Assembly: GCF_918698095.1 (NCBI RefSeq) | Contig: NZ_CAKKLY010000045.1 | Span: 1-40,632, forward strand | Reading direction: 5' to 3' | Length of the DNA: 40,632 nt | Source of the DNA: Arthrobacter sp. Bi83 | GTDB taxonomy: Bacteria; Actinomycetota; Actinomycetes; Actinomycetales; Micrococcaceae | In this document: piece by piece, positions 21,784 to 30,072 of the stretch | Layout: each line of letters opens with the position of its first letter | How positions within the stretch are numbered: position 1 is the stretch's first letter | The notes under the pieces: generated by a model | Databases searched by the model: none | Seen by the model: the letters and a program-made list of their open reading frames with translations, nothing else | Told to the model about the DNA's origin: nothing | Translations under genes and position numbers: made by a program

Positions 21784-23829
21784 GTGACTCAGCTCATCAC
21801 CACCGACCTGGTCGAGCTCGACCAGAACCTGGGCAATTCGCCCGAGGACGTGATCCGCCACCTGGCTGGCAGGGTTGCTGCCACCGGCCGCGCGAGCGAA
21901 GTCGAAGGCCTCTTCACTGACGCCTTCGCCCGCGAGCAGAAGACGGCAACCGGCGTGCCCGGCGGCATCGCGATCCCCCACTGCCGCTCGTCCGCGGTGA
22001 CCGTTCCCACGCTCGCCATGGCCCGCCTCTCCCAGCCCGTCGACTTCGGCGCCAAGGATGGCCCTGCCGACCTCATCTTCTTTATCGCAGCCCCCGCCGG
22101 CGCAGACCAGGAGCACCTCAAGCTCCTGTCCAAGCTGGCCCGGTCGCTGATCAAGAAAGACTTCACCGGTGCCCTGCGCGCCGCGTCCAGCCAGACGGAA
22201 ATCGTTGAACTCGTCGAGGGCGCCCTGGCTGACAAGCCTGCGGCACCCGCCGCTGCACAAGCCCCCGTACCAGCAGCCGCACCAGCAGCCGCCGGCGCCG
22301 CTGCCCCCGCGAAGGGTGGCCCCAAGCGCCTCGTCGCCGTCACCGCCTGCCCCACCGGCATCGCCCACACCTACATGGCAGCCGACTCCCTCGTCGCAGC
22401 GGCCCAGGAAATGGGCGTGGACCTCCAGGTGGAGACCCAGGGCTCCTCGGGCGCCAAGCCCCTCGACCCTGCCATCATCGCCGCAGCCGACGCAGTGATC
22501 TTCGCCGTGGACGTGGATGTGCGCGGCAAGGAGCGGTTCGCAGGCAAGCCCGTCATCAATGCCCCGGTCAAGCGCGGCATCGACGAACCCGCCAAGATGG
22601 TCCAGGAAGCACTGGACGCCGCGGACAACCCGCACGCCCGCCGCGTCCCGCACTTTGGCGCCGAAGAGCAGGCCGAGCAGGAGGCCACCGAAAAGGGCGA
22701 ACACATCGGCCAGAAGCTGAAGAGGGCCCTGCTCACCGGTGTCAGCTACATGATTCCCTTTGTCGCCGGCGGCGGCCTGCTGATCGCCCTGGGCTTCCTG
22801 CTGGCTGGCTTCGACATCGCCCTGGGCACAAAAGCCAACGACATCCTGGCAAACAACACCCTGCTCAACCTTCCCGACGGCAACCTGGCCCTCTACCTGG
22901 GCACCGTTTTCTTCAAGGTCGGCGCCCTGTCCATGGGCTTCCTGGTGCCCGCACTGGCCGGCTACATCGCCTACGCCATCGCCGACCGTCCGGGCATTGC
23001 GCCAGGTTTCGTGGCCGGTGCCGTATCCGGTTTCATGGGTGCCGGGTTCCTCGGCGGCATCGTCGGCGGCTTGCTCGCAGGCTACATCGCACACGTGATC
23101 GGGACGTGGTCGGTGCCGCGCTGGCTCCGCGGCCTGATGCCGGTCGTGATCATTCCGCTGCTCGCCTCCATCGTCGCTTCGGGCGCTATGTTCCTATTCC
23201 TCGGCGGACCGATCGCAGCCATCACTGTGGGGTTGAACACCTGGCTCTCCGGCATGTCCGGTGCCTCGGCCATCGTGCTGGGCATCATCCTCGGCCTCAT
23301 GATGTGCTTCGACCTCGGCGGCCCGGTCAACAAGGTTGCCTACGCCTTCGCCGTCGCCGGGCTCGGTGCAGGAAGCGCCACCAACCAGGCGCCGTGGCAG
23401 ATCATGGCGACCGTCATGGCTGCCGGCATGGTCCCGCCGCTCGCGATGGCCCTGGCCACCGTTCTGGACAAGAAGCTCTTCAGCCTGGCTGAGCGCGAGA
23501 ACGGCAAGGCAGCCTGGCTGCTGGGTGCCTCCTTCATCTCGGAGGGCGCCATTCCGTTCGCCGCAGCCGATCCGCTGCGCGTCATCCCCGCGAGCATGGT
23601 GGGCGGCGCCGTCACCGGCGCTCTCACCATGGCCACCGGTGTAACGTCACAGGCACCCCACGGTGGAATCTTTGTGTTCTTCGCCATCGGTAACGTCGTG
23701 ATGTTCATCGTCGCCATCCTTGCCGGCACCGTTGTCAGCGCGCTGATCGTGGTCGCACTCAAGCGCTGGGCTGCCCGCAAGCCCGTTGATACGGTGGAGA
23801 CCGTCCCTGAAGCCGTCCCCGCCCGCTGA
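21784..23829 (+). CDS. fruA: Fructose-specific PTS EIIABC component
   Basis: A 681-aa membrane permease that takes up fructose and phosphorylates it to fructose 1-phosphate. Domains in order: EIIA (1-150) with active His66 in GGIAIPHCRSS; an Ala/Pro linker (151-178); EIIB (181-280) with active Cys189 in VTACPTGIAHTYMAADSL; EIIC (about 315-660) with many membrane segments and SYMIPFVAGGG, DLGGPVNKVAY and SEGAIPFAAADPLRVIP blocks. Start is GTG at 21784 with AAGGA six bases upstream; the 41 further upstream codons read through fruK in another frame. The EIIA domain would receive phosphate from the HPr encoded next. No ptsI (EI) is in the window. Confidence 0.95.
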   Translation: MTQLITTDLVELDQNLGNSPEDVIRHLAGRVAATGRASEVEGLFTDAFAREQKTATGVPGGIAIPHCRSSAVTVPTLAMARLSQPVDFGAKDGPADLIFFIAAPAGADQEHLKLLSKLARSLIKKDFTGALRAASSQTEIVELVEGALADKPAAPAAAQAPVPAAAPAAAGAAAPAKGGPKRLVAVTACPTGIAHTYMAADSLVAAAQEMGVDLQVETQGSSGAKPLDPAIIAAADAVIFAVDVDVRGKERFAGKPVINAPVKRGIDEPAKMVQEALDAADNPHARRVPHFGAEEQAEQEATEKGEHIGQKLKRALLTGVSYMIPFVAGGGLLIALGFLLAGFDIALGTKANDILANNTLLNLPDGNLALYLGTVFFKVGALSMGFLVPALAGYIAYAIADRPGIAPGFVAGAVSGFMGAGFLGGIVGGLLAGYIAHVIGTWSVPRWLRGLMPVVIIPLLASIVASGAMFLFLGGPIAAITVGLNTWLSGMSGASAIVLGIILGLMMCFDLGGPVNKVAYAFAVAGLGAGSATNQAPWQIMATVMAAGMVPPLAMALATVLDKKLFSLAERENGKAAWLLGASFISEGAIPFAAADPLRVIPASMVGGAVTGALTMATGVTSQAPHGGIFVFFAIGNVVMFIVAILAGTVVSALIVVALKRWAARKPVDTVETVPEAVPAR

Positions 23830-23875
23830 TTCTTCAGCAGCCCAATTCCCCCTACCGCAATCGCAAGGAGCAAAA

Positions 23876-24154
23876 ATGTCCGAACGTACCGCAACCGTCG
23901 CCAGCCGAGTAGGCCTGCACGCCCGCCCCGCCGCCATCTTCGCTGAGGCAGCCGGCGAGTTTGACCTCGACATCACTATCGCCCGCGAAGGTGAGCCGGC
24001 TGACGAAGCCATGGACGCCGCCAGCATCCTGTCCCTCATGAGCCTTGGCGCATCGCACGGCGACGTTGTGGTGCTCCGGGCAGAGGGTGATGGCGCCGAC
24101 GTCGCCCTCGATCGTCTGGTCCAGATCCTCGAGACCGACCACGACGCCGAATAG
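23876..24154 (+). CDS. ptsH: Phosphocarrier protein HPr
   Basis: A 92-aa cytosolic PTS carrier. Active His15 is in SRVGLHARPAA, as in all HPr proteins. The segment corresponding to the Ser46 site of low-GC Gram-positives reads DAASILSLMSLG with Ser50, about four positions later than usual because of a short insertion; actinobacteria generally lack HprK, so regulation there is doubtful. AAGGAG five bases before the ATG marks the start, 46 bp after fruA. A long hairpin follows, making this the last gene of the operon. Confidence 0.95.
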   Translation: MSERTATVASRVGLHARPAAIFAEAAGEFDLDITIAREGEPADEAMDAASILSLMSLGASHGDVVVLRAEGDGADVALDRLVQILETDHDAE

Positions 24155-24169
24155 GTCTAAGCAGGCTCA

Positions 24170-24230
24170 CGACGGCCGGCTTCCGGCGCAGCATCCCGAC
24201 AGCCGGGAACTGCGCCGGTGCCGGCCGTCG
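24170..24230 (+). terminator. Long hairpin terminator of the fructose operon
   Basis: A 61-base inverted repeat: outer arms CGACGGCCGG (24170-24179) with CCGGCCGTCG, middle arms CCGGCGCAG (24183-24191) with CTGCGCCGG (24210-24218), and an inner TCCCG/CGGGA stem. It starts 16 bases after the ptsH stop; CTGTTTCTG follows. Confidence 0.85.
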
Positions 24231-24384
24231 CTGTTTCTGAGTTCTCGCTGTCCATCAAAAATCCCGACTGGTAAGCAAACTTAGCAGTTTCTTGTTTTTG
24301 CTCTTCAGCCCCACTAGCTTGGAATTGTGCCCCGTGCCGTTCAGTACCGCCCGGACATCCCGGGCTGAAGGGAGGCCTGACAAA

Positions 24385-24855
24385 GTGACAACCTTGCAGG
24401 AAAGCATTGACGTCGAAGTTCCGGTCAACACCGCCTACAACCAGTGGACGCAGTTCGAATCTTTCCCCCGGTTCATGAAGGGGGTTGAATCCGTCGAGCA
24501 GATCGACGAGACCTCGCTCCACTTCCGAACGAGGGTAGCCGGCATCAGGCGCGAATACGACGCGCAGATCCTTGAGCAAACGCCGGACCGGTGCATCGCC
24601 TGGGTCAGCAAGGATAAACCCCGCAATGCCGGCAGAGTCACCTTTGAAAGCCTCGGTCAGGACCTTTGCCGTGTGAACGTGGAACTTGAATGGGAGCCGG
24701 AGGGCCTCCTCGAAAAGACCGGCGCCGCCGCGCACGTGGATGAAACGCAGGTTTCGTCCGACCTGCTGCGCTTCAAGGAGTTCATCGAATCACGCGGCAT
24801 TGAGACCGGCGCCTGGCGCTCGTCCGTGGATCGCGGAGAAGTCGACGCCGAGTAA
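24385..24855 (+). CDS. SRPBCC (START-like) family protein
   Basis: A 156-aa protein of the SRPBCC fold, commonly annotated cyclase/dehydrase. The opening TTLQESIDVEVPVNTAYNQWTQFESFPRFMKGVESVEQID is a standard start of this family, followed by alternating beta strands and a long C-terminal helix (LLRFKEFIESRG). The fold binds hydrophobic ligands, but the substrate here is unknown and catalysis is not implied. Start is GTG at 24385 with GGGAGG nine bases upstream. It lies 40 bp before the Rho-N-type gene on the same strand, probably cotranscribed. Confidence 0.85.
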   Translation: MTTLQESIDVEVPVNTAYNQWTQFESFPRFMKGVESVEQIDETSLHFRTRVAGIRREYDAQILEQTPDRCIAWVSKDKPRNAGRVTFESLGQDLCRVNVELEWEPEGLLEKTGAAAHVDETQVSSDLLRFKEFIESRGIETGAWRSSVDRGEVDAE

Positions 24856-24895
24856 ATGGATGCGCACTAACAAACCACGATCCGCGGAGGTAGCC

Positions 24896-25162
24896 ATGCC
24901 TGAGAGAAAGAACCCGAGCCTCAAGGATCCCGAACTCTACGAAGAGCTCCGTGAGGATGGAGCCTCGAAGCAGAAAGCGGCCCGCATCTCCAACGCCGCC
25001 GCCAATAAGGGCCGCTCCGAAGTTGGCCGCAAAGGCGGGAAGTCCGGCGACTACGACGACTGGACCGTGGCCCAGCTTAAAGCCAAAGCCAAAGAGATCG
25101 GCCTCAAAGGCTATTCCGGCAAGAAGAAGAGCGAACTCATTTCCGCGCTCAGAAATTCCTGA
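24896..25162 (+). CDS. Small basic protein with Rho N-terminal-like (SAP-type) motif
   Basis: An 88-aa basic protein. The N-terminal half reads MPERKNPSLKDPELYEELRE then KQKAARISNAAANKGRSEVG, a pattern seen in the DUF7218/plasmid-stabilisation-like proteins of actinobacteria. The C-terminal half (YDDWTVAQLKAKAKEIGL then GYSGKKKSELISALRNS) matches the Rho_N/SAP helix-extended-helix motif, which can bind nucleic acid. Function unknown. GCGGAGG six bases before the ATG fixes the start. It is convergent with Ku and ends 41 bp from it. Confidence 0.82.
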   Translation: MPERKNPSLKDPELYEELREDGASKQKAARISNAAANKGRSEVGRKGGKSGDYDDWTVAQLKAKAKEIGLKGYSGKKKSELISALRNS

Positions 25163-25203
25163 GCGGTGCGCTCATGAGACCGGCGGCCGGGGTATCCGGT
25201 TCC

Positions 25204-26253
25204 TCAAGCGCCCTTCCGCGCAGTCTTGGTGGCGGCCGGCTTGGCAGCAGTCTTCGTGGCCGTCGTCTTGTTGGCAGCAGTCTTGGTGGCGGCCGGCTTG
25301 GCAGCAGTCTTGGTGGCCGCAGTCTTGGCCGCAGCCTTGGTGGCCGCACCGGTCTTCGCCGCCGTGCCTGTCCTGGACGCTGCCTTGGCCGCAGTTTTGG
25401 TACCGGACCTCGCGGCCGTCTTTGCCGGAGCCTTGGAGGCACCGCCGACCTCTTCACCGCCGCCTGCCCCGCGTTTCCGGTCCAAACTGCGCTTGAGCGC
25501 CTCCATCAGGTCGATGACTTCCCCGTTGCCGGACTCCCCGGCCTCGACGCCGAAGGTCTCTTCCGTATCCAGGGAGTCGCCCTTCTCCAGCTTGGCCTCG
25601 ATGAGCTGGCGCAGCTGGGACTGGTAGTCGTCCGTGAACTGCTCCGGTTCGAAATCGGAGGCCATAGACTCCACCAGCGCGGCGGACATTTCACGTTCCT
25701 GGGCGGAGATCCGGATGGTCGTCTCCAGGGCAGGAAAACCTGCCTCACGCACCTCGTCGGCCCACAGCAGGGCCTGCAGCATCAGGACGTCGTCCCGGAT
25801 CCGCAGAGCACCCAGCCGCGTCTTGTCCCGCAGGGCGAACTGCACGATTGCCACACGGTCGGTGTCCTCGAGCGCCCGGCGCAACAGCATGTAGGCCTTG
25901 GGCGACTTCGAATCCGGTTCCAGATAGTAGCTCTTCTCGAACATGATCGGATCAAGCTGCTCGGACGGAACGAACTGGACCACTTCGATCTCGTGGCTGT
26001 TTTCCGCGGGAATGGCCTTGAGCTCCTCGCGGGAAAGGACCACGGTCCGGCCGTCGTCCTCGAAGGCTTTGTCGATATCGGCATAGTCCACGACCTTGCT
26101 GCAGACCTCACAGCGGCGCTGGTAGCGGATCCGGCCGCCGTCGGCGTTGTGCACCTGATGGAGGCTGATGTCATGGTCCTCGGTGGCGCTGTACACCTTG
26201 ACCGGGACGTTGACCAGCCCGAACGCAATCGCGCCTTTCCAGATCGCTCTCAT
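25204..26253 (-). CDS. ku: DNA end-binding protein Ku (NHEJ)
   Basis: A 349-aa bacterial Ku, the homodimeric ring that binds double-strand break ends and recruits LigD. The start MRAIWKGAIAFGLVNVPVKVY and the RCEVCSKVVDY, DPIMFEKSYYLEPD and AYMLLRRALEDTDRVAI blocks are diagnostic. The core spans about residues 1-255. The last about 75 residues are a Lys/Ala/Thr-rich histone-H1-like tail (KTAAKPAATKTA units) built from a DNA repeat of 57-bp period. I use the ATG at 26253, since the 36-codon extension runs back through the divergent ligD start. Only 40 bp separate the Ku and LigD start codons. Confidence 0.95.
   Translation of the reverse strand: MRAIWKGAIAFGLVNVPVKVYSATEDHDISLHQVHNADGGRIRYQRRCEVCSKVVDYADIDKAFEDDGRTVVLSREELKAIPAENSHEIEVVQFVPSEQLDPIMFEKSYYLEPDSKSPKAYMLLRRALEDTDRVAIVQFALRDKTRLGALRIRDDVLMLQALLWADEVREAGFPALETTIRISAQEREMSAALVESMASDFEPEQFTDDYQSQLRQLIEAKLEKGDSLDTEETFGVEAGESGNGEVIDLMEALKRSLDRKRGAGGGEEVGGASKAPAKTAARSGTKTAAKAASRTGTAAKTGAATKAAAKTAATKTAAKPAATKTAANKTTATKTAAKPAATKTARKGA
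25220..25311. repeat. 35-bp exact direct repeat coding the Ku tail
   Basis: The same 35 bases occur at 25220-25254 and 25277-25311 (both starting GCAGTCTTGGTGGCGGCCGG), a period of 57 bp or 19 codons. Shorter partial copies of GCAGTCTTGG continue to about 25400. In-frame period means expansion or contraction changes tail length only. Confidence 0.9.
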
Positions 26254-26293
26254 GAGACAAGTGAACATCACACTTCGCCGGAGGTGAAGCCCT

Positions 26294-28987
26294 TTGGCCG
26301 GCGGTAAGGAACGGGTGCGGGTCGGCGGCCGCGAATTGACGCTGACCAACCTGGACAAGGTGCTCTACCCTGCGACCGGTACCACCAAGGCAGACGTCCT
26401 GGCCTATTACGCCGCTGTGGCCCCCGCGCTGATCCCGGCTGCAGCCAACCGGCCGGCCACGCGGAAGCGGTGGGTCCACGGCGTGGGGACGGCGGAAGAG
26501 CCCGGGCAGATGTTTTTCCAGAAGAACCTCGACCATTCCACTCCCGGGTGGGTTCCCCGGGCCGCCATCACCCACAAGACCAGCACCAATTACTATCCGC
26601 TGGTGAACGACCCCGCCACGCTGACATGGCTGGCGCAGATCGCCTCGCTGGAGATCCACGTCCCGCAGTGGAGGGTGGACTCGCACGGCAACGCGCTGCC
26701 GCCTGACCGGATCGTCCTGGACCTGGATCCCGGCGAAGGGGCAGGCCTCCCTGAATGCGTGCAGGTGGCATTGCTGGCGCGGGACATCCTCAAGGACGTG
26801 GGACTGGACCCGGTTCCGGTGACGAGCGGCAGCAAGGGCATCCACCTCTACGCCGGCCTCGACGGCACGCAGACCTCGGACCAGATTTCCGATTTCGCCC
26901 ATGAACTGGCCCGCGCGCTCGAGGCCGACCACCCGGATCTTGCCGTCAGCGACATGAAAAAGGCACTTCGAACGGGCAAGGTCCTGGTGGACTGGAGCCA
27001 GAACAACGCGGCCAAGACCACCATCGTTCCGTACTCGCTGCGCGGACGGCTGACGCCCACCGTGGCTGCTCCGCGGACCTGGCGGGAGCTGAGTTCCGCG
27101 TCCCTCCGGCAGTTGGACTACGAGGAGGTCATGCGCCGGGTAGGAGCCGGCAAGGATCCCTTTGCCATCGTTGACGAGAGCAGCGGAGCCACCCACACCG
27201 TACCCTCCAGCGCGGACCACAGCCACGGGGACCACTTACCCGGACACGTCGGCACCGGCCACCACAGCGCAACGCCGGCCGCTGGAACGGCCGACGGCGG
27301 CGCTCGCCGAAGCGGCGGCCATGAGGATCCGCGTCTGGACAAGTACCGCTCCCTGCGGGACCAGGGTGAAACGCCGGAGCCCTTTACCGCCGAAAAGCAC
27401 CACTCAGCCAAGGGCAGCGGCGACCGGGTCCTGGAAGACGCCCAGGCCAGCGCAGCAGAGAACGCCGGGAACCAGGATGCGAACGAAATCTTCGTGATAC
27501 AGGAGCACCATGCCAGCCGCCTGCACTACGACTTCCGGCTTGAGCACGAGGGCGTACTGGTCTCGTGGGCGCTGCCGAAGGGCGTTCCGGACACCGGCGC
27601 CAAGAACCATCTGGCCGTCCAGACCGAGGACCACCCGATGGACTACGCGGATTTCGAAGGCACCATTCCCAAGGGTCAATATGGCGCCGGCACGGTCAGT
27701 CTCTGGGACAGGGGCGTGTACGAACTGGAAAAGTGGGTTAACGGCAAGGAAGTCATCGCCACGCTCACTGGCCAGGAGGGCGGCGGGCTTGGCGGTACCA
27801 GGAGATTCGCCCTGATCCACACCGGGCAGGGCCAGAGCGAGCAAAGCCAGTGGCTCATCCACCTGATGGACAAGGGATCCGGTATCCGGACAAAGCGCGC
27901 CGCCTCAACGGCAGCAACGGAGTCTGCGCCCGCCAAGGCGGCGCCCGGTGAGGACACCGCTGCCGAGGCCGCGTCCACCAATGGCCCACCCACGAAGGCC
28001 GCATCCCGACGAAACAGCATCATCGAGGACCCTGTCCCGATGCTGGCCACCGCGGGCACCACCGCCGACCTCCACGGCAGCGAGTGGCATTTCGAACTCA
28101 AATGGGACGGGATCCGTGCCCTGGTGGTGGCGGACAGCGAAAAGATCCGACTCATCAGCCGCAACGGAAACGACATGTCCGCCAGCTACCCGGAACTGAC
28201 GGACCGGGACTGCTGGCCGCCGCAGGACTTCATAGCGGATGGTGAGATCATCGCCGTCGGACCCCGCGGCAGGCCGGACTTCGGGCTCCTTCAGGGGCGG
28301 ATGAAGCTAACCAAACCCGGTGATGTGAAGAAGGCCCGTGCCGCCATCCCGGTGCGGCTCATGCTTTTCGATCTGCTCGCCGACGGCGGCGAGGACCTGC
28401 GCAGGCTCCCCCTCGAGGAACGCCGGGACCGGCTCGCTGACTTTTACCGTCCGTCGGAGTTCCCGGTGGAGCTCTCCGAGACGTTGGACGAGCGTGTGGA
28501 ACACATCCTGGAAAGTGCGCGGGAACTTGGCCTGGAAGGGGTCATGGCCAAACGCGCTGACAGCCGCTATGTCAGCGGCCAGCGGAGCCGGTCGTGGATC
28601 AAGCTCAAGATTGAGCAGACGCAGGAAGTGGTGGTGGGCGGCTGGCGGCCGGGCAGGGGTGAACGGTCGGACACCGTGGGGTCATTGCTGCTGGGCATAC
28701 CCGACGGGAAGAAACTCCGCTACGTGGGCCGCGTTGGCAGCGGCTTCAGCAGCCGCGAATTGAAGGAACTGCGCCAGACCATGGACGGGCTGACCCGGAA
28801 GACCTCGCCGTTTGAAGAGGTTCCCGCCCTCGACGCAGCCGACGCCCGCTGGGTTACGCCCGGCCTCGTGGGCGAGGTGACTTTCGGCGAGTGGACCGGC
28901 AGCGGAAAACTCCGGCACCCGGTGTGGCGCGGCTGGCGGCTGGATAAGAAGCCGGAGGACGTCGTCGCCGAATCCGCCGGTTCCTGA
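26294..28987 (+). CDS. ligD: ATP-dependent DNA ligase D, Pol-PE-Lig
   Basis: An 897-aa NHEJ enzyme with the mycobacterial domain order. Polymerase/primase domain (about 1-290): catalytic RIVLDLDPGEG near 141-150 and SGSKGIHLYAGL. A linker of about 100 residues, His/Gly/Thr-rich then charged, follows. Phosphoesterase domain (about 395-530): QEHHASRLHYDFRLE near 402-416 and DFEGTIPKGQYGAGTV. A second linker rich in Ala/Thr/Pro leads to the ligase (about 580-890): nucleophile Lys603 in ELKWDGIRALV, DGEIIAV, EGVMAKRADSRYVSGQRSRSWIKLK and a C-terminal OB domain. Start is TTG at 26294 with a perfect GGAGGTGA six bases upstream. It is divergent from Ku; a 44-bp palindrome terminates it. Confidence 0.97.
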   Translation: MAGGKERVRVGGRELTLTNLDKVLYPATGTTKADVLAYYAAVAPALIPAAANRPATRKRWVHGVGTAEEPGQMFFQKNLDHSTPGWVPRAAITHKTSTNYYPLVNDPATLTWLAQIASLEIHVPQWRVDSHGNALPPDRIVLDLDPGEGAGLPECVQVALLARDILKDVGLDPVPVTSGSKGIHLYAGLDGTQTSDQISDFAHELARALEADHPDLAVSDMKKALRTGKVLVDWSQNNAAKTTIVPYSLRGRLTPTVAAPRTWRELSSASLRQLDYEEVMRRVGAGKDPFAIVDESSGATHTVPSSADHSHGDHLPGHVGTGHHSATPAAGTADGGARRSGGHEDPRLDKYRSLRDQGETPEPFTAEKHHSAKGSGDRVLEDAQASAAENAGNQDANEIFVIQEHHASRLHYDFRLEHEGVLVSWALPKGVPDTGAKNHLAVQTEDHPMDYADFEGTIPKGQYGAGTVSLWDRGVYELEKWVNGKEVIATLTGQEGGGLGGTRRFALIHTGQGQSEQSQWLIHLMDKGSGIRTKRAASTAATESAPAKAAPGEDTAAEAASTNGPPTKAASRRNSIIEDPVPMLATAGTTADLHGSEWHFELKWDGIRALVVADSEKIRLISRNGNDMSASYPELTDRDCWPPQDFIADGEIIAVGPRGRPDFGLLQGRMKLTKPGDVKKARAAIPVRLMLFDLLADGGEDLRRLPLEERRDRLADFYRPSEFPVELSETLDERVEHILESARELGLEGVMAKRADSRYVSGQRSRSWIKLKIEQTQEVVVGGWRPGRGERSDTVGSLLLGIPDGKKLRYVGRVGSGFSSRELKELRQTMDGLTRKTSPFEEVPALDAADARWVTPGLVGEVTFGEWTGSGKLRHPVWRGWRLDKKPEDVVAESAGS

Positions 28988-29041
28988 CCCGGACGGGCAA
29001 CCTCAAAGTCACCGGGAGGCGCACAACGGCCCAAGACGCGC

Positions 29042-29085
29042 AAATGGCCTGGCGACACCCGAATTCGGGTGTCGCCAGACCATTT
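29042..29085. terminator. 44-bp near-perfect palindromic bidirectional terminator
   Basis: Arms AAATGG (29042-29047) with CCATTT (29080-29085) and CTGGCGACACCCGAA (29049-29063) with its exact complement (29064-29078), no loop at the DNA level and one mismatch. The A-rich and T-rich ends suit both strands, between convergent ligD and the small gene at 29101-29361. Confidence 0.88.
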
Positions 29086-29100
29086 CAGTCTCGAACGGTA

Positions 29101-29361
29101 CTAGGACGAGTGCGGCATCTGGGGACGGCCGGTCCGGTGGACGGCGGTCACGGCAGCCTCTTGCCCTGCGCGGCCGTGGCTCGAACCGCGGTCCTTGGGA
29201 TGGCGGCGCTTACCGTTGCCGTCTGGCCACTGACGCGCTCCGCCCATGGCCGCGGTGACGGCGATGGTTTCCGGAGTGGGCAGCGGCGGCCTGTCCATAG
29301 ACTCAGTCAGATGTGCAGCCACATCCGGTTTGATGGAGCTTCCTATATTCATGTCACCCAT
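29101..29361 (-). CDS. Hypothetical small protein, unrecognised
   Basis: An 86-aa hydrophilic protein of no family I know. It opens MGDMNIGSSIKPDVAAHLTESMDRPPLPTPETIAV (landmark only), then becomes His/Arg/Gly-rich (GNGKRRHPKDRGSSHGRAG) and is likely disordered. GGAAG six bases before the ATG at 29361 gives it a good start, and the palindromic terminator right after its stop supports it as a transcribed unit. The longer frame from 29397 is less likely. Confidence 0.62.
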   Translation of the reverse strand: MGDMNIGSSIKPDVAAHLTESMDRPPLPTPETIAVTAAMGGARQWPDGNGKRRHPKDRGSSHGRAGQEAAVTAVHRTGRPQMPHSS

Positions 29362-29565
29362 TTGTTCTTCCTTTCTGCAATGAAACGAAGCGTTCACCCG
29401 TATGAGGGCCGTGATTCAGGCGTCGCTGCTGTAATCACGAAAGGTTGTGTCATTGGGACTCGGCGCGAACCGAAGGCCACCAGCCGGCCAGCTACTCAAA
29501 GATCAGTGTTCCCATGGCTCCACGATAGGCAGAAACCAGCCGCGCGGGAACCCCCGGGAAGCCAA

Positions 29566-30072
29566 TCAGTCCTGGGCTTCTTGGCTAAAGGAGTTCTCCC
29601 AGACGGCACGGGATCCGGCTTCCCCGATCTCCGCCACCTTGAAGACCGTTCCGCCGCACAGGATGAGTACCAGTACGACGGCGACCGCCCCCGCTATCCG
29701 GGAGCCGGCGGTTCCCAGCTTCTTCCGCATTCCATCCGCCTGCGTGGTCCCGTACCGGAACCACAGCCACTGCGCCATGGCTACGACAAACACGCCAATG
29801 ACCCAGGGCAGCAATGAGCTGGCAATGCCGGTGTGCGCGGTGATTGCCGGGGTCGTATCCACACGCTTCATCAGCCACTCCCCGGCCTGCTGGGTGATCG
29901 GGACCAGCACCAGCGCCCCCAGGGCTATCAGCGGGGTCACGATTCCCAGCCGCCGCCGGGCAATTGGCCAGACGATGCTCAGCACGGTGCACAAGGCGGC
30001 CAGCGGAACAAAGACCACGGTGCCATGCACCAGCAACACATGCATTGGCAGACCGTTGATTACGTAGTCCAT
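29566..30072 (-). CDS. DUF2231-family membrane protein
   Basis: A 168-aa protein with four hydrophobic segments: MHVLLVHGTVVFVPLAALCTVL, GIVTPLIALGALVLVPITQ, LLPWVIGVFVVAMAQWLWF and IAGAVAVVLVLILCGGTVF. The opening NGLPMHVLLVHGTV with its paired His is typical of DUF2231, a family of membrane proteins that may bind a cofactor; the function is not known. The ATG at 30072 follows AGGGG by eight bases; a GTG three codons upstream is possible. Confidence 0.85.
   Translation of the reverse strand: MDYVINGLPMHVLLVHGTVVFVPLAALCTVLSIVWPIARRRLGIVTPLIALGALVLVPITQQAGEWLMKRVDTTPAITAHTGIASSLLPWVIGVFVVAMAQWLWFRYGTTQADGMRKKLGTAGSRIAGAVAVVLVLILCGGTVFKVAEIGEAGSRAVWENSFSQEAQD

Noticed and set aside
21670..23094. 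A 474-codon open frame antisense to fruK/fruA
   Set aside because: It lies opposite well-supported genes with active-site motifs, is Gly/Cys/Val-rich, and shows no family features; long antisense frames are common at this GC content.
25207..25400. Regular repeats considered as a possible CRISPR array
   Set aside because: The repeats are in-frame coding units of the Ku tail with no unique spacers and no cas genes nearby.
26254..26358. A 35-codon N-terminal extension of Ku
   Set aside because: It would overlap the ligD start, and Ku proteins begin at the MRAIWKG motif.
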